Position numbers and translations under genes: made by a program
From: Ottelia alismoides
Taxonomy: Eukaryota; Streptophyta; Magnoliopsida; Alismatales; Hydrocharitaceae
Direction: 5' to 3'
Assembly (NCBI GenBank): GCA_037367405.1
Contig: JAZKJV010010541.1
Coordinates: 124,001-188,000 of the forward strand
Length of the DNA stretch: 64,000 nt
Shown: positions 22,987-34,189 of the stretch, piece after piece
Layout of the letters: each line of letters begins with the position of its first letter
Numbering within the stretch: position 1 is the stretch's first letter
The notes under the pieces: model-generated
What the model was told of the DNA's origin: nothing
The model's database searches: none
Seen by the model: the letters and a program-made list of their open reading frames with translations, nothing else

Positions 22987-24839
22987 TATTGAACTTGTAA
23001 GCCCTTGGTGATCCATTAATGCAAAAAATATTGTTTTATCATTTCCATCTAAAATGGAGTGAGCGAATGTGAATGCACTTTACTATTTAGGTCCTTTTGT
23101 ACAATTAGGGTTATGTACCATGGCCATATTGAATACATGCAGCTGGGAGGACATGAGTGACTTCAAACATGTGATATTCAATAAAGATATCCAGTTTGAG
23201 AAAGAGATGACAATCTTTCTCTTCTAACAAACTTCTTGATGCAGGTCCCCTGCATAGGAATGGAGAATCAGATTTTTTGGAATAATCAAGTCAAAGAGTT
23301 GATTTGATGATGTAGGGATAAGCTAAGACTTAAATCGTAGCTGTTACGATCAGATACACATCGTTTGACCAAAGACAAATATGCATCTATATGGCTGAGT
23401 ACGTACATTTTACATAACAATAGGCTGGTGACTTCGCCAAGGTCCATATATCGATGTGCTTGTGTGCACATAAAGACATATGGGAAGTATGGTCTCTCAA
23501 AGGAATCATGCAGGTTCATGGTTGATGAACCTAGAGACAGAGTGCACTAATGAGATACATTGTGGTCATAAATAATTACATGCATGATAGCCTTCTTTAT
23601 GAAATAAGACACGAATTCGAGATAATAATATATTCTTTAGGAAAGTAAAAGACTAGTATTGTCGCCCAATTATCAAATGAGAAGTCTATTTATTTATTCT
23701 GAAGAAGACATACAAACCAGGGTTTGAAATTCAGATTTATCAAAGTCTTATAATGTTGAGGATGAATGAGTACTGAGAATACTCCAGGCTAAATCTATGC
23801 TAATAGATCACCTACCATGACACTTCCATTCTGAGGGAGTGATGAAACAAGATGGATTTTAGTGGCTCCATTTAGCTTGATGATTTGAGCATTAATTGGA
23901 TTAAATCATAATTCATTTGAATCTATATTCCAATTCCAATATATAAATGTTGGAAACAGAAATGGTCATGGAAATGAAAAAAATACAAGCTCCTTAAGCT
24001 CATTTCTAAGCTCCAAATGGTTTAGACTATGATTAGAAATGGTCGAGGAAGCTATGTTCAACTCACCAACACTTTCTCGAGTTCACATAGAATGGCTTTT
24101 GCATTTCGTTGAGATCACTCAGAGTGTGAAATGTTCCAGTCAAACTCAATTGATAAGAGTGTATCAGTTTCTAGCTAAAATGTTATAAACCCTCAAATTG
24201 GATTGATATCCAAATTTCAAGTCATTATACATGGATAGTATGGTCTCCCCAACATTATCTCCAAGTATCTGCATGTGTATCTCATGAGTCCTAATTGATT
24301 AGGACTCATACTATTTGATGTCAATATTGGGACAATAATTATTGTCATATTCTTGAGGTATTTTTGTGAATTTTATTTACAAATACAATCCATTAATTAA
24401 TAGGATATATGACTCATAATAATTAATGTTTATATGAATGTAATTCATATAATTACTATTTATGTGAATAAGATTTACATAATTATTTCAAGTCACAGGC
24501 GTGAGTATGATTCACATTAAAAGAAATGTAAATTGGATTTACATTTGTTGTTGGATTTATGAATAAGATTCATAATCTATGAGAATTCTTCTCATAAAAT
24601 TATCAATTTTGATGATTGTATAATCAAACTAATAAATAAGAAACAACATCCTCCTATTTATGGAAATAAAAAGGGGGCGTATATGGTGATGCGTGGCACC
24701 ATAGTTTTAGAGTCCATGGATTGTACTCTAAGTCAAATCATTGCTTGATTTATTATTTATATCTAGTTAGTAATTAAAAGGAGATAAATTTTCTTGGGGA
24801 GTGTTGAACCGGCTTTCACGAGGGTTTAAAATATCCTCA
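22987..24839 (+). repeat. Element G 3' LTR (1853 bp)
   Basis: It starts TATTGAACTTGTAAGCCC (F and D: TGTTGGACATGCGAGCCC) and ends GAGGGTTTAAAATATCCTCA (F: GAGGATTTTATTGTATCCTTCA). Shared internal blocks include CCTTTTGTACAATTAGGGTTATG and the GTCCATGGATTG block (about 24714). It is shorter and more diverged than the 2.6 kb LTRs of F and D, so G is an older insertion or another subfamily. Nothing coding is seen. Confidence 0.8.
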
Positions 24840-25204
24840 CCACTAAAAAGATAGCGAAGATGGAGTGTCGCTAAGGCAACCGCTCACGAAAGCCAAGTTA
24901 GACAACAAGTGCCCACAACATAAGAATGATCAATGCATGAAAAAAATGTGGAGAACAATTTATTATACTCTACAAACAAGGATGTATAGCATGTAGGCAT
25001 GTAGAGGTCAAACCACTGAGAGCAAGCATGGCAGCCTATTGATTATTGCTAATCAAAAATCACAATTATTTCTTTTTTATGTGGTTTTTTTAAATTTTTA
25101 TTTGATTTACTAGGTATGATATAAAGTATAGTTATATATTTCATAATAAATATAAAAACCAAAAAATAGGAGGAAATATACCCCCATTTTATATGTATAT
25201 ATAT

Positions 25205-25551
25205 GGGGTTGATGGGGCTGCCCCCTGGGGGCAGCAAACATGGCTGCCCCGCCCCATTTTTTGTCATTTTTTTTATTTTTTTGAAAATATCATTCATCCC
25301 TATATCCTACTATATATCATTCAAATTTCGTCAGAAACAGAGACTCCTACGGCCTCCATCCAGACAGGGTCGATTTAAAAAATTCTGCGACCGTTACAAA
25401 AATGAAATCTGGATGGAGGCCGTAGGAGTCTCTATTTCTGACGAAATTTGAATGGCATATAGGAGGTATATATGTATGAATATACATGGTGATATTTTCC
25501 CAAAAAATAAAAAAATTTGCTAAAATGAGGTGGGGGTAGCCCCATTTTTCC
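25205..25551. mobile_element. Foldback (MITE-like) insertion in LTR Y
   Basis: Nearly the whole 347 bp folds on itself. The best stem is 25317-25364 with 25408-25454 (about 47 bp, starting CATTCAAATTTCGTCAGAAA, few mismatches), with a loop of about 43 bases. The outer arms are weaker: left GGGGTTGATGGGGCTGCCCC, right end (reverse complement) GGAAAAATGGGGCTACCCCC. Both sides are flanked by TATATATAT (25196-25204 and 25552-25560), which may be a 9-bp target duplication of Mutator-like size, though it is low-complexity DNA. The A copy and the B 5' copy of this LTR lack it. Confidence 0.75.
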
Positions 25552-27661
25552 TATATATATGTGTGTTTTTAAATATTATTAAGTTATTTATAATTATAAT
25601 AATGTAAACCATATATATACATAGGTATCTAATACAAGGTAGAGTATTATAATCATAAATATCGGTAGAAAAAATTAAAATTCGTAAAACAAAATGTTTT
25701 TGTATTTTCATGTTTTTCTAGTGTTTTGTGATTTTATGGGTATTTTTACTCATTTTATATATTTTTAAAGTCAAACATATCCCAAAATAGGGTTTAAATA
25801 AATAGACCGAATTGTTTTGGAATTTAAAAATACTAAATAAAATAACAATCTTCCAAAACTAATTTTCATATGTAATAAATATAAAAAATACATAAATAAA
25901 ATTATCAAACAGAAACAAATATTTTTGGAGTTTTTGAGAAATTTTTATATTTTCTATATGATTTTGGAGCTCTTTATCTTTTTATCATCTTATTTTTTTC
26001 TATTTTTAGGAATTTTAATCTGAAGCTATAAAATACGGTAATAGACAAAATAAATTTTTTGGAATTTTTAAACAAGATTTATAAATTTTTTAGTCAAACT
26101 AGGGCAAAATGTGCTCTATTTGATTTTGACTAAATGAGAAATGTGCATAAAAAGCAAAAATATAAATATAACGTGAAAAATCAAGCATCCAGGTACATTA
26201 TCTTATGTTACATAATTTGGGGCATGGATGATATTTATAAAAATTAAGGAAACATGCACAAAAATTAAATAATGGGCAGTCACCTTTTTGCAAATATTAA
26301 AAAGTTTACAAGCATTTCAGAACCCTAAAATAAAAATCCAAGGGATAGTGTGCAACTTGTCCACATGTATTTAAATTTAAAGCACCTCGCAGGGGCATAT
26401 TTGCAATATACAGAATGTTTTGTTCCTTTTTACATTTTTCCACAAAAATTAACAAGTAATATACAAAATTTTGGACTAAACACAAATACAACAAAATTGC
26501 TGGGTCATATTTGCAAAATACCCACCTCACATAGGGGGCACGTGAGGTGAGCTGGCACGGACATTAATGCAAATACATAAAAAGGTAAGGGGGCCTTATA
26601 CAAAATATCCCCAATTATTTACACTTCAAACCTAATTTTTAATATTATATAAAAATTCTGTAAAAAGGCGACGTGGGGGGGGGAGGGGGAATGTGTGAAA
26701 TTTACCCCATATAACGTGTGGTCAGATGGGTAGGAGTGTGCCACGTAGGCAAACTTAAGAGCATCATGTAGTTGAGGCTGGATACTGCTTCGCTTGAAAT
26801 CAATGGCCCATATTAGATCTGGGCCGTCCACAAGATTTGACGGTCCCGGAGGGTGAAGGAAGAACAAGTAAGAATAGCTCCCTATCCTCCCTTCAATCAT
26901 GCACTGCTCTTCGCTCACGCCACATGTTGCTTTGCTGAGGGGCTCCTGATCTTCCTCGGAGTGTCCCACATTGAATGGTACCAACAAGAGGGTCTAGTCC
27001 TCGCTGGGGAGAGGCTGGTATCTCAGTGAAGCTCGAGGTACTTGGAAGCCTCCTTCTGCTCTAGAATCAACCCTACTCAGGTCCTTAGCACCTATTTCCT
27101 ATAGAAGATAGTTCCTAGGTTCGAGGCGATTCACCTAGACCAGCTTTGCAGTTGTACATCATACAAGTGGAGGTGAACAGAGGAGCTCCAGCATACATCA
27201 GAGGAAAAGCTCTGATTCACTGATCTAGAGAGGATCATGTTGGTCCAGAGGAGGGAAAATGTGGAGCATGTGATGGGGAATGAAGTGGGTGTGAAATGGC
27301 TGGTAGGCACAGTTGAAGTCACAGGAAAACATGGCTGGAGCAGAGAGCTTCGACGATCTTTGATTTTGCGATTTATGTTAAACTACATATCTAAGGATGA
27401 AATGAATGACAGAACTAACTTAACTACAATTAAATCTACCTAAAAACATAGAAAATAAAATAGCTCGCACCTGGGATTCCAAGGAGCAGGGACCACGTCG
27501 GAGATGGATGTCTCGGAAATGGTGGATCACCTCTCCTCCTCCTTTCTCCTCGTCGACACCTCGGGGGTGCTCCTACTGTCACCAAGAACTCACTCATGCA
27601 TAAGGATTGGGGTTACAGGGCTCGAAGAGGGATCGAAATCGGGAAGGAAGGAAGAGGGTTT

Positions 27662-27669
27662 TATTTATA
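27662..27669 (-). promoter_or_regulatory. TATA box of B 3' LTR
   Basis: TATAAATA on the minus strand, in the same conserved block as 6745-6752 and 36419-36426. Confidence 0.5.
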
Positions 27670-29071
27670 GACAAAATGGAGGAGGCTTATTGACTTTGGG
27701 ATTGGGATGAATCCAGAATATGTATAGAGGATACAGAGCTTACGCATGCATTAGGGATGGTCGACAATTGATTTACTTGAAAGATTGGATCGATTAGATT
27801 GGTTAGACACCCGAGAAAAAGGGGAGAAGATGGGGGTATTCTCACTTCTGATAGGTAGGTGGTGCGGGTCGAAGAGTTGACACAGGTCAACTAGGGTTTT
27901 CTTATGGTTGGTCCACGTGGACCAACCAGAAAATTCCAATGGAAAAATTATTGGTAAAATCTATAATAAATAGGAAATGAATTATTAATTTTAATTTATA
28001 AAATAAAATATGCTTGATAATTCATATAATATTTAATTACTATTTTTATTTATTTATTGTATTTATTTATTATAAGTTAGTATTTACAAATATAGTTATA
28101 GGTATATTTACCCACATATAGATTATTTTATTTTTATTTTGTATTTTAAAGTTTATTATTTTATATACTTAATATATATTTGTAATTTATTTAAATATAC
28201 ACAAATATATTTTATTGTATTTTTATGATGTTACATACATTTAAATAAATAGATGTATTTACTATATATAAGTATATGTACTTCATCTATATCTTCTATA
28301 CACATATTTATTTTATTAGATTTTTAGTGGTTTTTTTATCTTAATTATGTGCATAGAATATAAACAATATTTACAAAATTATAAAATATAAAATAATTCA
28401 AAATGTAGTGAATAAATAAAATGAATATTCTATTCAGGTATATTGTACAATAGGGGTCCAAAACCTAACTTTTGCATCTTAACTCCAAATTAAATGAAAC
28501 CACCTTCATTAAATATATAATTAAAAGTTATATACAATTAAGGTGATATTGATGCATTTTAAGTTTTTATTAAGAAGATATGGATCTGTGAAGTTTGAGT
28601 TTTGTCTTTTTGTTCTGAGCATATAATGAAAACTGTATATTATTTTTAGATGGAATAAGTTTTGTATTTTTCTTTGTATTTTTACCTGCAATTTTCATGT
28701 ACACAGTTTATTGTTTTGAGGCACAAATGATAAAGAATATAATAGATCCCAAAAATGCATTAGTTAAGAATAAATAATTGGTGTTTTTATTGTGTATTTG
28801 GCCCTTATCTCCCCCTACTTTATTCCTTGTCGACCCAATCATCATAATGCCTAGGTCTCAGGGTTTAGGGTCATAAAATACCTTTGGCATTTTATTTCTT
28901 TTTATTTCTTTTCTTTATTCTTTATTTTAGCTTTAATTGCAATATTTTATATAGTTTTTATTCAATAAACAACGAATGTTTGTTTAGGAAAAATAATGAT
29001 ATTTACATGCATTTAGCTAGGGAATTAAGGCTAAAATGAAAGAATAAAGGTTATGAAATGAAGATTCATCA

Positions 29072-29087
29072 CCCCTCCCCCATACTT
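29072..29087 (-). other. Polypurine tract of element B
   Basis: The minus strand reads AAGTATGGGGGAGGGG and is followed at once by the LTR start TGATGAATC. This is the best preserved gypsy polypurine tract in the window and fixes the LTR boundary. Confidence 0.85.
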
Positions 29088-29775
29088 GCCTTTTCTAGTC
29101 CTTAGCAAACACTTATGCCTATCAGTGCAGAAACAAAAATAAAGAAAAGAAAAAGAAAGAACTTGAATTGATTTTAATTCTTAAAGTTTTCTTTACAAAA
29201 TCAAAGTTTGAAGCTTAAGTCAGACCTTTGGCATTTTAGTTTGGTCGGAACCTTGTGTGGGAGCCGGACTTGAAACATAACAAACTCTGAGATCCACAAA
29301 ACTCTGCTCAAGTCTCAATAGACATGTCAGAATAAGTCAATTCATAAGTAAACTCTTACGACTATGAAGCTATCTTGTACAGTGTGAGTGATATGTAGCT
29401 CCCCTCAGCTGAATCAGTAAAAGTCAGTCTTCTCCAATATGGTGACCCTGATTCCCCAATCCAACAACTCTTTCCTCGAGAAGTGGGGTATTACCTTCTA
29501 AGTTTAAGTACAACCATCTCAAGAAGAGGAGGTGGAGAGAAGAATGGACGGTAGCCAGTGTAGCTACCTATCCTTGGATGTTGACTAGTGTAGTCAAGTC
29601 ATCTGGCTGCTGGCTCACATGAATATGACTTTGAAGCTCAAGCTTGCTTATTGGATATACATAATGAATTTATGTGATATGTGTTGTGTTTTATAAAGTA
29701 TCATATCCAAAATGATTATTAAAAATACAAAAGTACAAGTTATGGCTAAAGTATATACATAGTATATACGACCCC
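29088..29775 (-). other. Element B 3' untranslated region
   Basis: Non-coding stretch between hairpin array and polypurine tract. The part at 29465-29600 matches C (9715-9870) and E (63560-63607, reversed). No gene is seen. Confidence 0.6.
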
Positions 29776-30133
29776 CTATACTTAGCTTGAGCTATGTCCT
29801 CAAAGGTTAGAGAGAAAGAAGAGAAAACATAACACATACTGAGTATAGAAAAGTATAAAGAATAAACGAATGAAGAAATGAATGAATGAATAAGAAGTCG
29901 ACCATTCCCCCTATACTTAGGATCAAATAATCCTAAGTATAGTAGATTGTATACAAGGCATGGAGGTCAAGGGTGGGAATGAACATATCGTACTCAGATT
30001 GTCTTCCCCTATACTTAGGGTAATATATCCCCAAGTATAGAAAAGAAGAGGAGTCAGGGGAGAGGATCAAAGAATGAAATAAATCAAGGTGCGCAACCCC
30101 TATACTTAAGACAAAGTACGTTCTAAGTATAGG
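29776..30133 (-). repeat. Hairpin array of element B (four stem-loops)
   Basis: 29776-29848: CTATACTTAGCTTGAGCTAT paired with ATAACACATACTGAGTATAG, mismatches in the middle. 29911-29942: CTATACTTAGGAT / ATCCTAAGTATAG, perfect 13 bp, loop CAAATA. 30009-30040: CTATACTTAGGG / CCCCAAGTATAG, one mismatch. 30099-30133: CCTATACTTAAGA / TTCTAAGTATAGG, two mismatches. Each left arm follows a plus-strand C run, so in the sense strand each hairpin is followed by a G run. Order and spacing match C and, in mirror image, E. Confidence 0.9.
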
Positions 30134-30292
30134 AAATTGACAAGAAGGGGTGATACACACACACATTTTTTTATAGGTAACGACAACTAGAAACAAAAAG
30201 TAGAAAAGAAGGAAAAAATTAAATCTTAAAGGAAAAGTCTTTGAGTGGCATTATCTGAACCTTTTGATGCTACTACTGTTGTGGATGTATCG

Positions 30293-31240
30293 TCAGAGCG
30301 CAATACTTGGATACAATCGGGAACTGCCAAGAAAGTGATGCTTGAGGTGGGGTTTCAGTAGTTGACCATTGAAGACAAATGGTTGTGCGTCAGGAGACAA
30401 TTCTGATATCGCAATGCTGCCATTGTCACGTACTTCTCGAACTTGAAACAACCCTGTCCATTTGCTTTTTAATTTGCCCGGGAAGATCTTCAACTTTGCA
30501 TCGAATAGCCACACTTTCTGTCCAGCCTCGAAGGTCCTTCCTCTGATGTGTCAATCATGCCAGTGTTTGACCTTCTTCTTGTACATCAATGTGTTATCAT
30601 ATGAATAGTCTCAAAATTCCAGGAGTCTATTCAGATCATCATTCCTTTTCTGACCACTTTGTTGTGAGTCCAAATTACAGATGTTAACTACCCACAATGA
30701 TTTATGAATTAGTTCCACTGGCAGGTAGCATGGCTTTCCATACATAAGGCAATAGGGCGACATGCCCAACGGAGACTTGTAAGCAGTTCGATATGCCCAA
30801 AGGACTAAGTCCAAATGCTAGGACCAATTTTTCTTGTCCGTCTTGACAACCTCTTTGTTAATGAAGCGACTACCCCCATCTGATATCAGTATCATCGGAA
30901 TTGTGGACCGCGAGATGATATTTTCGTTCAGAAAGCATCACACTGTTCAACTGTCTACGACTTGAGTGGGGATAGCTTCAACCCAGTGACTCACATAATC
31001 AACGGCAAGAAGGATGTGCTCATATCCCTGACTTTTGGAAAGGGTCCCATGAAATTGATCCCCCAAGCATCAAATACATAAGCAATCTGAATGATCTTTA
31101 GGGGCATTGAATGTTTGGATGTAAGGGTGCCATTCAATCGCTGACAGTCAGTGCATCATTTGACAAATGATGTTGCATCCTTAAATAGTGTAGGCCTCCA
31201 GAGGCGACACAACAAAACTTTCACTGCCGTTCTGTCTCTA
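30293..31240 (-). pseudogene. Element B integrase
   Basis: The minus-strand reading has the zinc-finger end (LWRPTLFKDATSFVK, CTDCQRLNG), the core start AYVFDAWGINFMGPFP (first catalytic Asp), VDYVSHWVEAIPTQVVDS and MILISDGGSRFINKEV (second Asp). It then jumps to KTDKKNWS; the stretch that should contain the third catalytic residue (Glu) is deleted near 30845. After this come LDLVLWAYRTAYKSPLGMSP and, at 30514-30293, the C-terminal domain VWLFDAKLKIFPGKLKSKW with VFNGQLLKPHL. Several stops. In this lineage the C-terminal domain has no chromodomain. Confidence 0.85.
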
Positions 31241-31339
31241 GAGTGGTGTCCACCAGATTCGAGCGAGTGACAAAGCTCGAGGACACAATGTTGCTCCGCA
31301 TGAGGAATGCACATGCGCCAAATACAATACTCGATGACA

Positions 31340-32262
31340 CATCTTTTGATTATAGATTTTATATTTTTATATTTTCTTTTTATATTTTTATATTTTGTAT
31401 TTCCTTTTTCTTTTTAAATATATAAGATAACTATATGTAGGGTATATAGACAATGTAAGATAATATAGATATAAATATAACTAAAAATGCTCAAAATTTA
31501 GAAAATAAAATATTTTTGTTTTCTAAATAATTTTTTCTATTTTAGTTATTTTTTTTAAAAAAATGCTAATTTTTATATACTTTAAAGTAAAAAATACCCT
31601 AAATCAGGGGTTTAATCAATATCTGAAATTGATTTGAATTTTAAAAATAAAAAATAAGGTCCAAAATTACTCAAATCAATTTTAATATATAAGTAGTTAT
31701 ATAAAAAAATTAGAAAACAAAAACATATTTTTGGGGTTTTGGGGAATTTTATGCATTTTTATTAAGTTTTTTTGGGTTATTCGAATTTTAGTTCTTTTTC
31801 TATTTTCAATGATTTTTGGTTTGGAGTTAAAATAAAATAAAACAAACAACATATAATTTTTTTTGGAAATTTTTAACACGTTTTTTATATTTTTTGGTAT
31901 TTTATACTGTAGATAGAACAAAAATATGCTCCTTTTTATTAAATGTTTAAAATGCTCAAAAATGCAAAATAATTACATGGCATGAAAGTGCATGCTACCA
32001 AACATCTAACCCTATTTTTGCACAATTTTAGGAGCCAGGGTACTATTTTTAATAAATGAAATTTGAGCACCAAAAATCAAACATTAGTAGGGGCATAAAT
32101 AAGTAAATAAATAATCGTTTGGGGCCACTATGCAATTTTCACAAAAATATACAAAGTATTTAAATTTTCTGGACTAAAAATAAATACAAGAAGTCACAAG
32201 GCTGTCCTTGCAATTTACCCAGCTCACTTGGGACGACACGTGAGCTGAGTGATAGAGGCTGA
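31340..32262 (-). repeat. Element B 5' LTR, inner part (subfamily Y)
   Basis: Matches A's LTR from about 4450 to 5640: ATTGATTTGAATTTTAAAAA, AAGGTCCAAAATTACTCAAA and the TTACCCAGCTCACTTGGG...ACACGTGAGCTG G-box pair. The innermost 250-300 bp and the primer site are missing; integrase follows directly. It is interrupted at about 32262 by a subfamily X LTR and resumes at about 35361. Confidence 0.75.
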
Positions 32263-33981
32263 AAATCGGTTTCATGGCTTTTTTTATAGGAAACGCGGTC
32301 AATGTAGAAAAAGCCGCAAAACAAGAAACGATCTCAACTCGTATCAAACAAATTTGGTTTTCCTTCAGAAAACCTACACTAAATTTTTAACCAGGCAAGT
32401 GCTCCTGGGTCGAACTCAAGGAGGCAGAATAGAATCCTTTGATTTTTTCGGTTTTATTTTTGTAATTTTATTTTTTTATCTCTTCTTAAAGTAATCAAGG
32501 CAAGAAACCCTTTTTTATTGATTTTATTTTTATTTTTTATTTGATTTTATTCTTTTCCAATTTTTATTTAATTTTCAAAAAGGGATATTTTTCAAAAATA
32601 TTTATTTATTATATAATAGGTGGATATTATATAGATGGTAAAATATAGTAGGGTGATCGTAGGTCGAGCAACGATCTCGAACAACACAAGAAACCGAAAC
32701 AAAATGAGACGATTTTCGACAAAATCAAAACACTACGAAATCACGATAAAAACTCTCAAAAACTTAATACTAGGTAGATGGGGTAGTTGCGTAACTACCC
32801 TAAAAAAATCATCAAGAAAGAAGGTCAAACGAGGTCAAAACTTCCCCTACAGCCCAGGGGTATAAGCATAAGAAAAGTATTTAAAATATTTGCAAAATGG
32901 TCCTCATAGGGACTGTTCTGTAAAAAAATACAAAGGTAATACATTTAGGTCCCTGCAGAGGGACCTAAATGTAATTTCTAAAAACCTGGGGAGCGGGAGT
33001 AAATATCTGGAAGTTCTCTGGGTGTATGATGCAAGCTGTCCACCGTTTCGCAATCGACGGCTGCGATTAGATTCCGCTGGGCGCGATCCGACGTCTCTGC
33101 GCTTGCCACGTGTCGCGAAACTGTAGCTCGCCGGTTCTTGAGCCGTTCTTGAGTTCGTTAGAAGTCTGGCGACGAGCGTTCTTCTCCGACTTTCTCTGAT
33201 TGACTGGTGGCGTCTTTGGCACTCTGGAGGGGCCAGAGGGGTGGCTCCTCCGCCCCTCGAGCTCGCCCGCGGTAGGGGACGGTCGGCGACGACTCGAGTC
33301 GACGGTGGAGATGCTAAGAAGATAACGGTCTCGTTCTCCTGGAGGTTGTTTCAGTTCTGGCGACCTTCCTTCAAATGTGATTTCCGTGAAGATTGAAGCC
33401 TTCCAGATGTGAAGAAATTGCTCCTGATGAAGTTTGATCTGCAAATAACGAAATGTCGTGCTCGATTCAAGAAGAATCGGCCAATGGTTGATAGAATTGC
33501 AAGCTCAAATCATGGAAAAAATAAGGTTTTCAGAATTATTAGCAATGGCGTGAAAGTGAATGAAATGAATCACGAATGGATGAAGATTCGAAACGATTTG
33601 GAAAGAGTTTACGGAAGGGTGTCTATCCTAGATGATCAAACTACCTAATGACGTGATTAACGTCGCTAATCGACATACGGAAATCGAGAAAGAAAATTGA
33701 GAAATGAGTGAATAAGGACTAGGGAGTCAAGGTGTAGTACCTGGACAGATGTGCTCGACGGTCGACCTTTGGTCGGAGCTGGACGCGCGTGGGGCGGCGA
33801 TGCAAGGCGGTGGACCTCCTTGGAACCTCCTCCGATCATTCTTCCTCCACGCGAGCTTGCTTGCAGGTGCTGTCACCACCGGAGCGAGGCGGAGCGAGGT
33901 GGGGAAAATGGGGGATCGGGTAGACTGGAGCTGGAGCTCAGTTTGTTAGGAGAGTTGGTTGGTTAATGGTGATCTTGAAGG

Positions 33982-33990
33982 CTTTATATA
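33982..33990 (-). promoter_or_regulatory. TATA box of nested LTR X
   Basis: TATATAAAG on the minus strand, about 180 bp downstream (in sense) of the G-box palindrome. Confidence 0.5.
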
Positions 33991-34163
33991 GAGAGGTTTT
34001 GTGGGCTCCAAGTCGGGATCAATGGCTGGCGTTGAAGAGGGTAGTTTGGAGAATAGATCCAGTGGTTTAGATAGCTCCAAGGTGTTAAAGGATGTGCGGA
34101 ATAAATGGAGGAAGGTGGCCGGTTGGAACAGAATCCGTTTCAGCTGCTTTGAAGAAGATGAAC

Positions 34164-34189
34164 CAGGTGCTGACACGTGTCAGCACCTG
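34164..34189. promoter_or_regulatory. Perfect 26-bp G-box palindrome in LTR X
   Basis: Each half is CAGGTGCTGACAC or its complement, centred on CACGTG. It lies upstream of the TATA box in U3 orientation. CACGTG flanked by GA/TC is a strong plant bZIP site (ABRE/G-box type). Copies with changes are at 8151-8172 and about 16952-16974. Confidence 0.65.

Larger units (their letters stand above)
18145..24839 (+). mobile_element. Element G: Ty1/copia retrotransposon, 5' end missing
   Basis: Plus-strand order is leader, gag, protease, integrase, RT, RNase H, polypurine tract and 3' LTR. Integrase before RT is diagnostic of Ty1/copia. The leader and LTR are homologous to those of F and D but more diverged. 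G's 5' LTR and primer site were separated by the insertion of C at 18144. The LTR's right end (24839) is followed by CCACT (24840-24844), the likely target duplication, and then by LTR Y of element B, so G is inserted in B. Confidence 0.85.
24845..29071 (-). repeat. Element B 3' LTR (subfamily Y)
   Basis: Homologous to A's LTR from 24860 (GCGAAGAT.GA.TGTCGCT) to the right end GATTCATCA at 29071. Without the 347-bp foldback insertion (25205-25551) it is about 3.87 kb, close to A's 3.99 kb. About 50 bp at the left seem cut off by G. It carries the TATA box (27662), the CTTATCTCCCCCTACTTT motif (28804) and a G run at about 26667. Frames of up to 122 codons (26619-26987) are not conserved in the other LTR copies. 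Confidence 0.8.

Noticed and set aside
25203..25451. Open frame within the foldback element
   Set aside because: It arises from the palindrome; both strands are open for the same reason and no protein motif is present.
26619..26987. 122-codon minus-strand frame
   Set aside because: It lies wholly inside LTR Y and is not conserved in the A or B 5' copies.
31243..31425. Plus-strand frame near the B integrase
   Set aside because: It is antisense to the integrase zinc-finger region and runs into T-rich LTR DNA.
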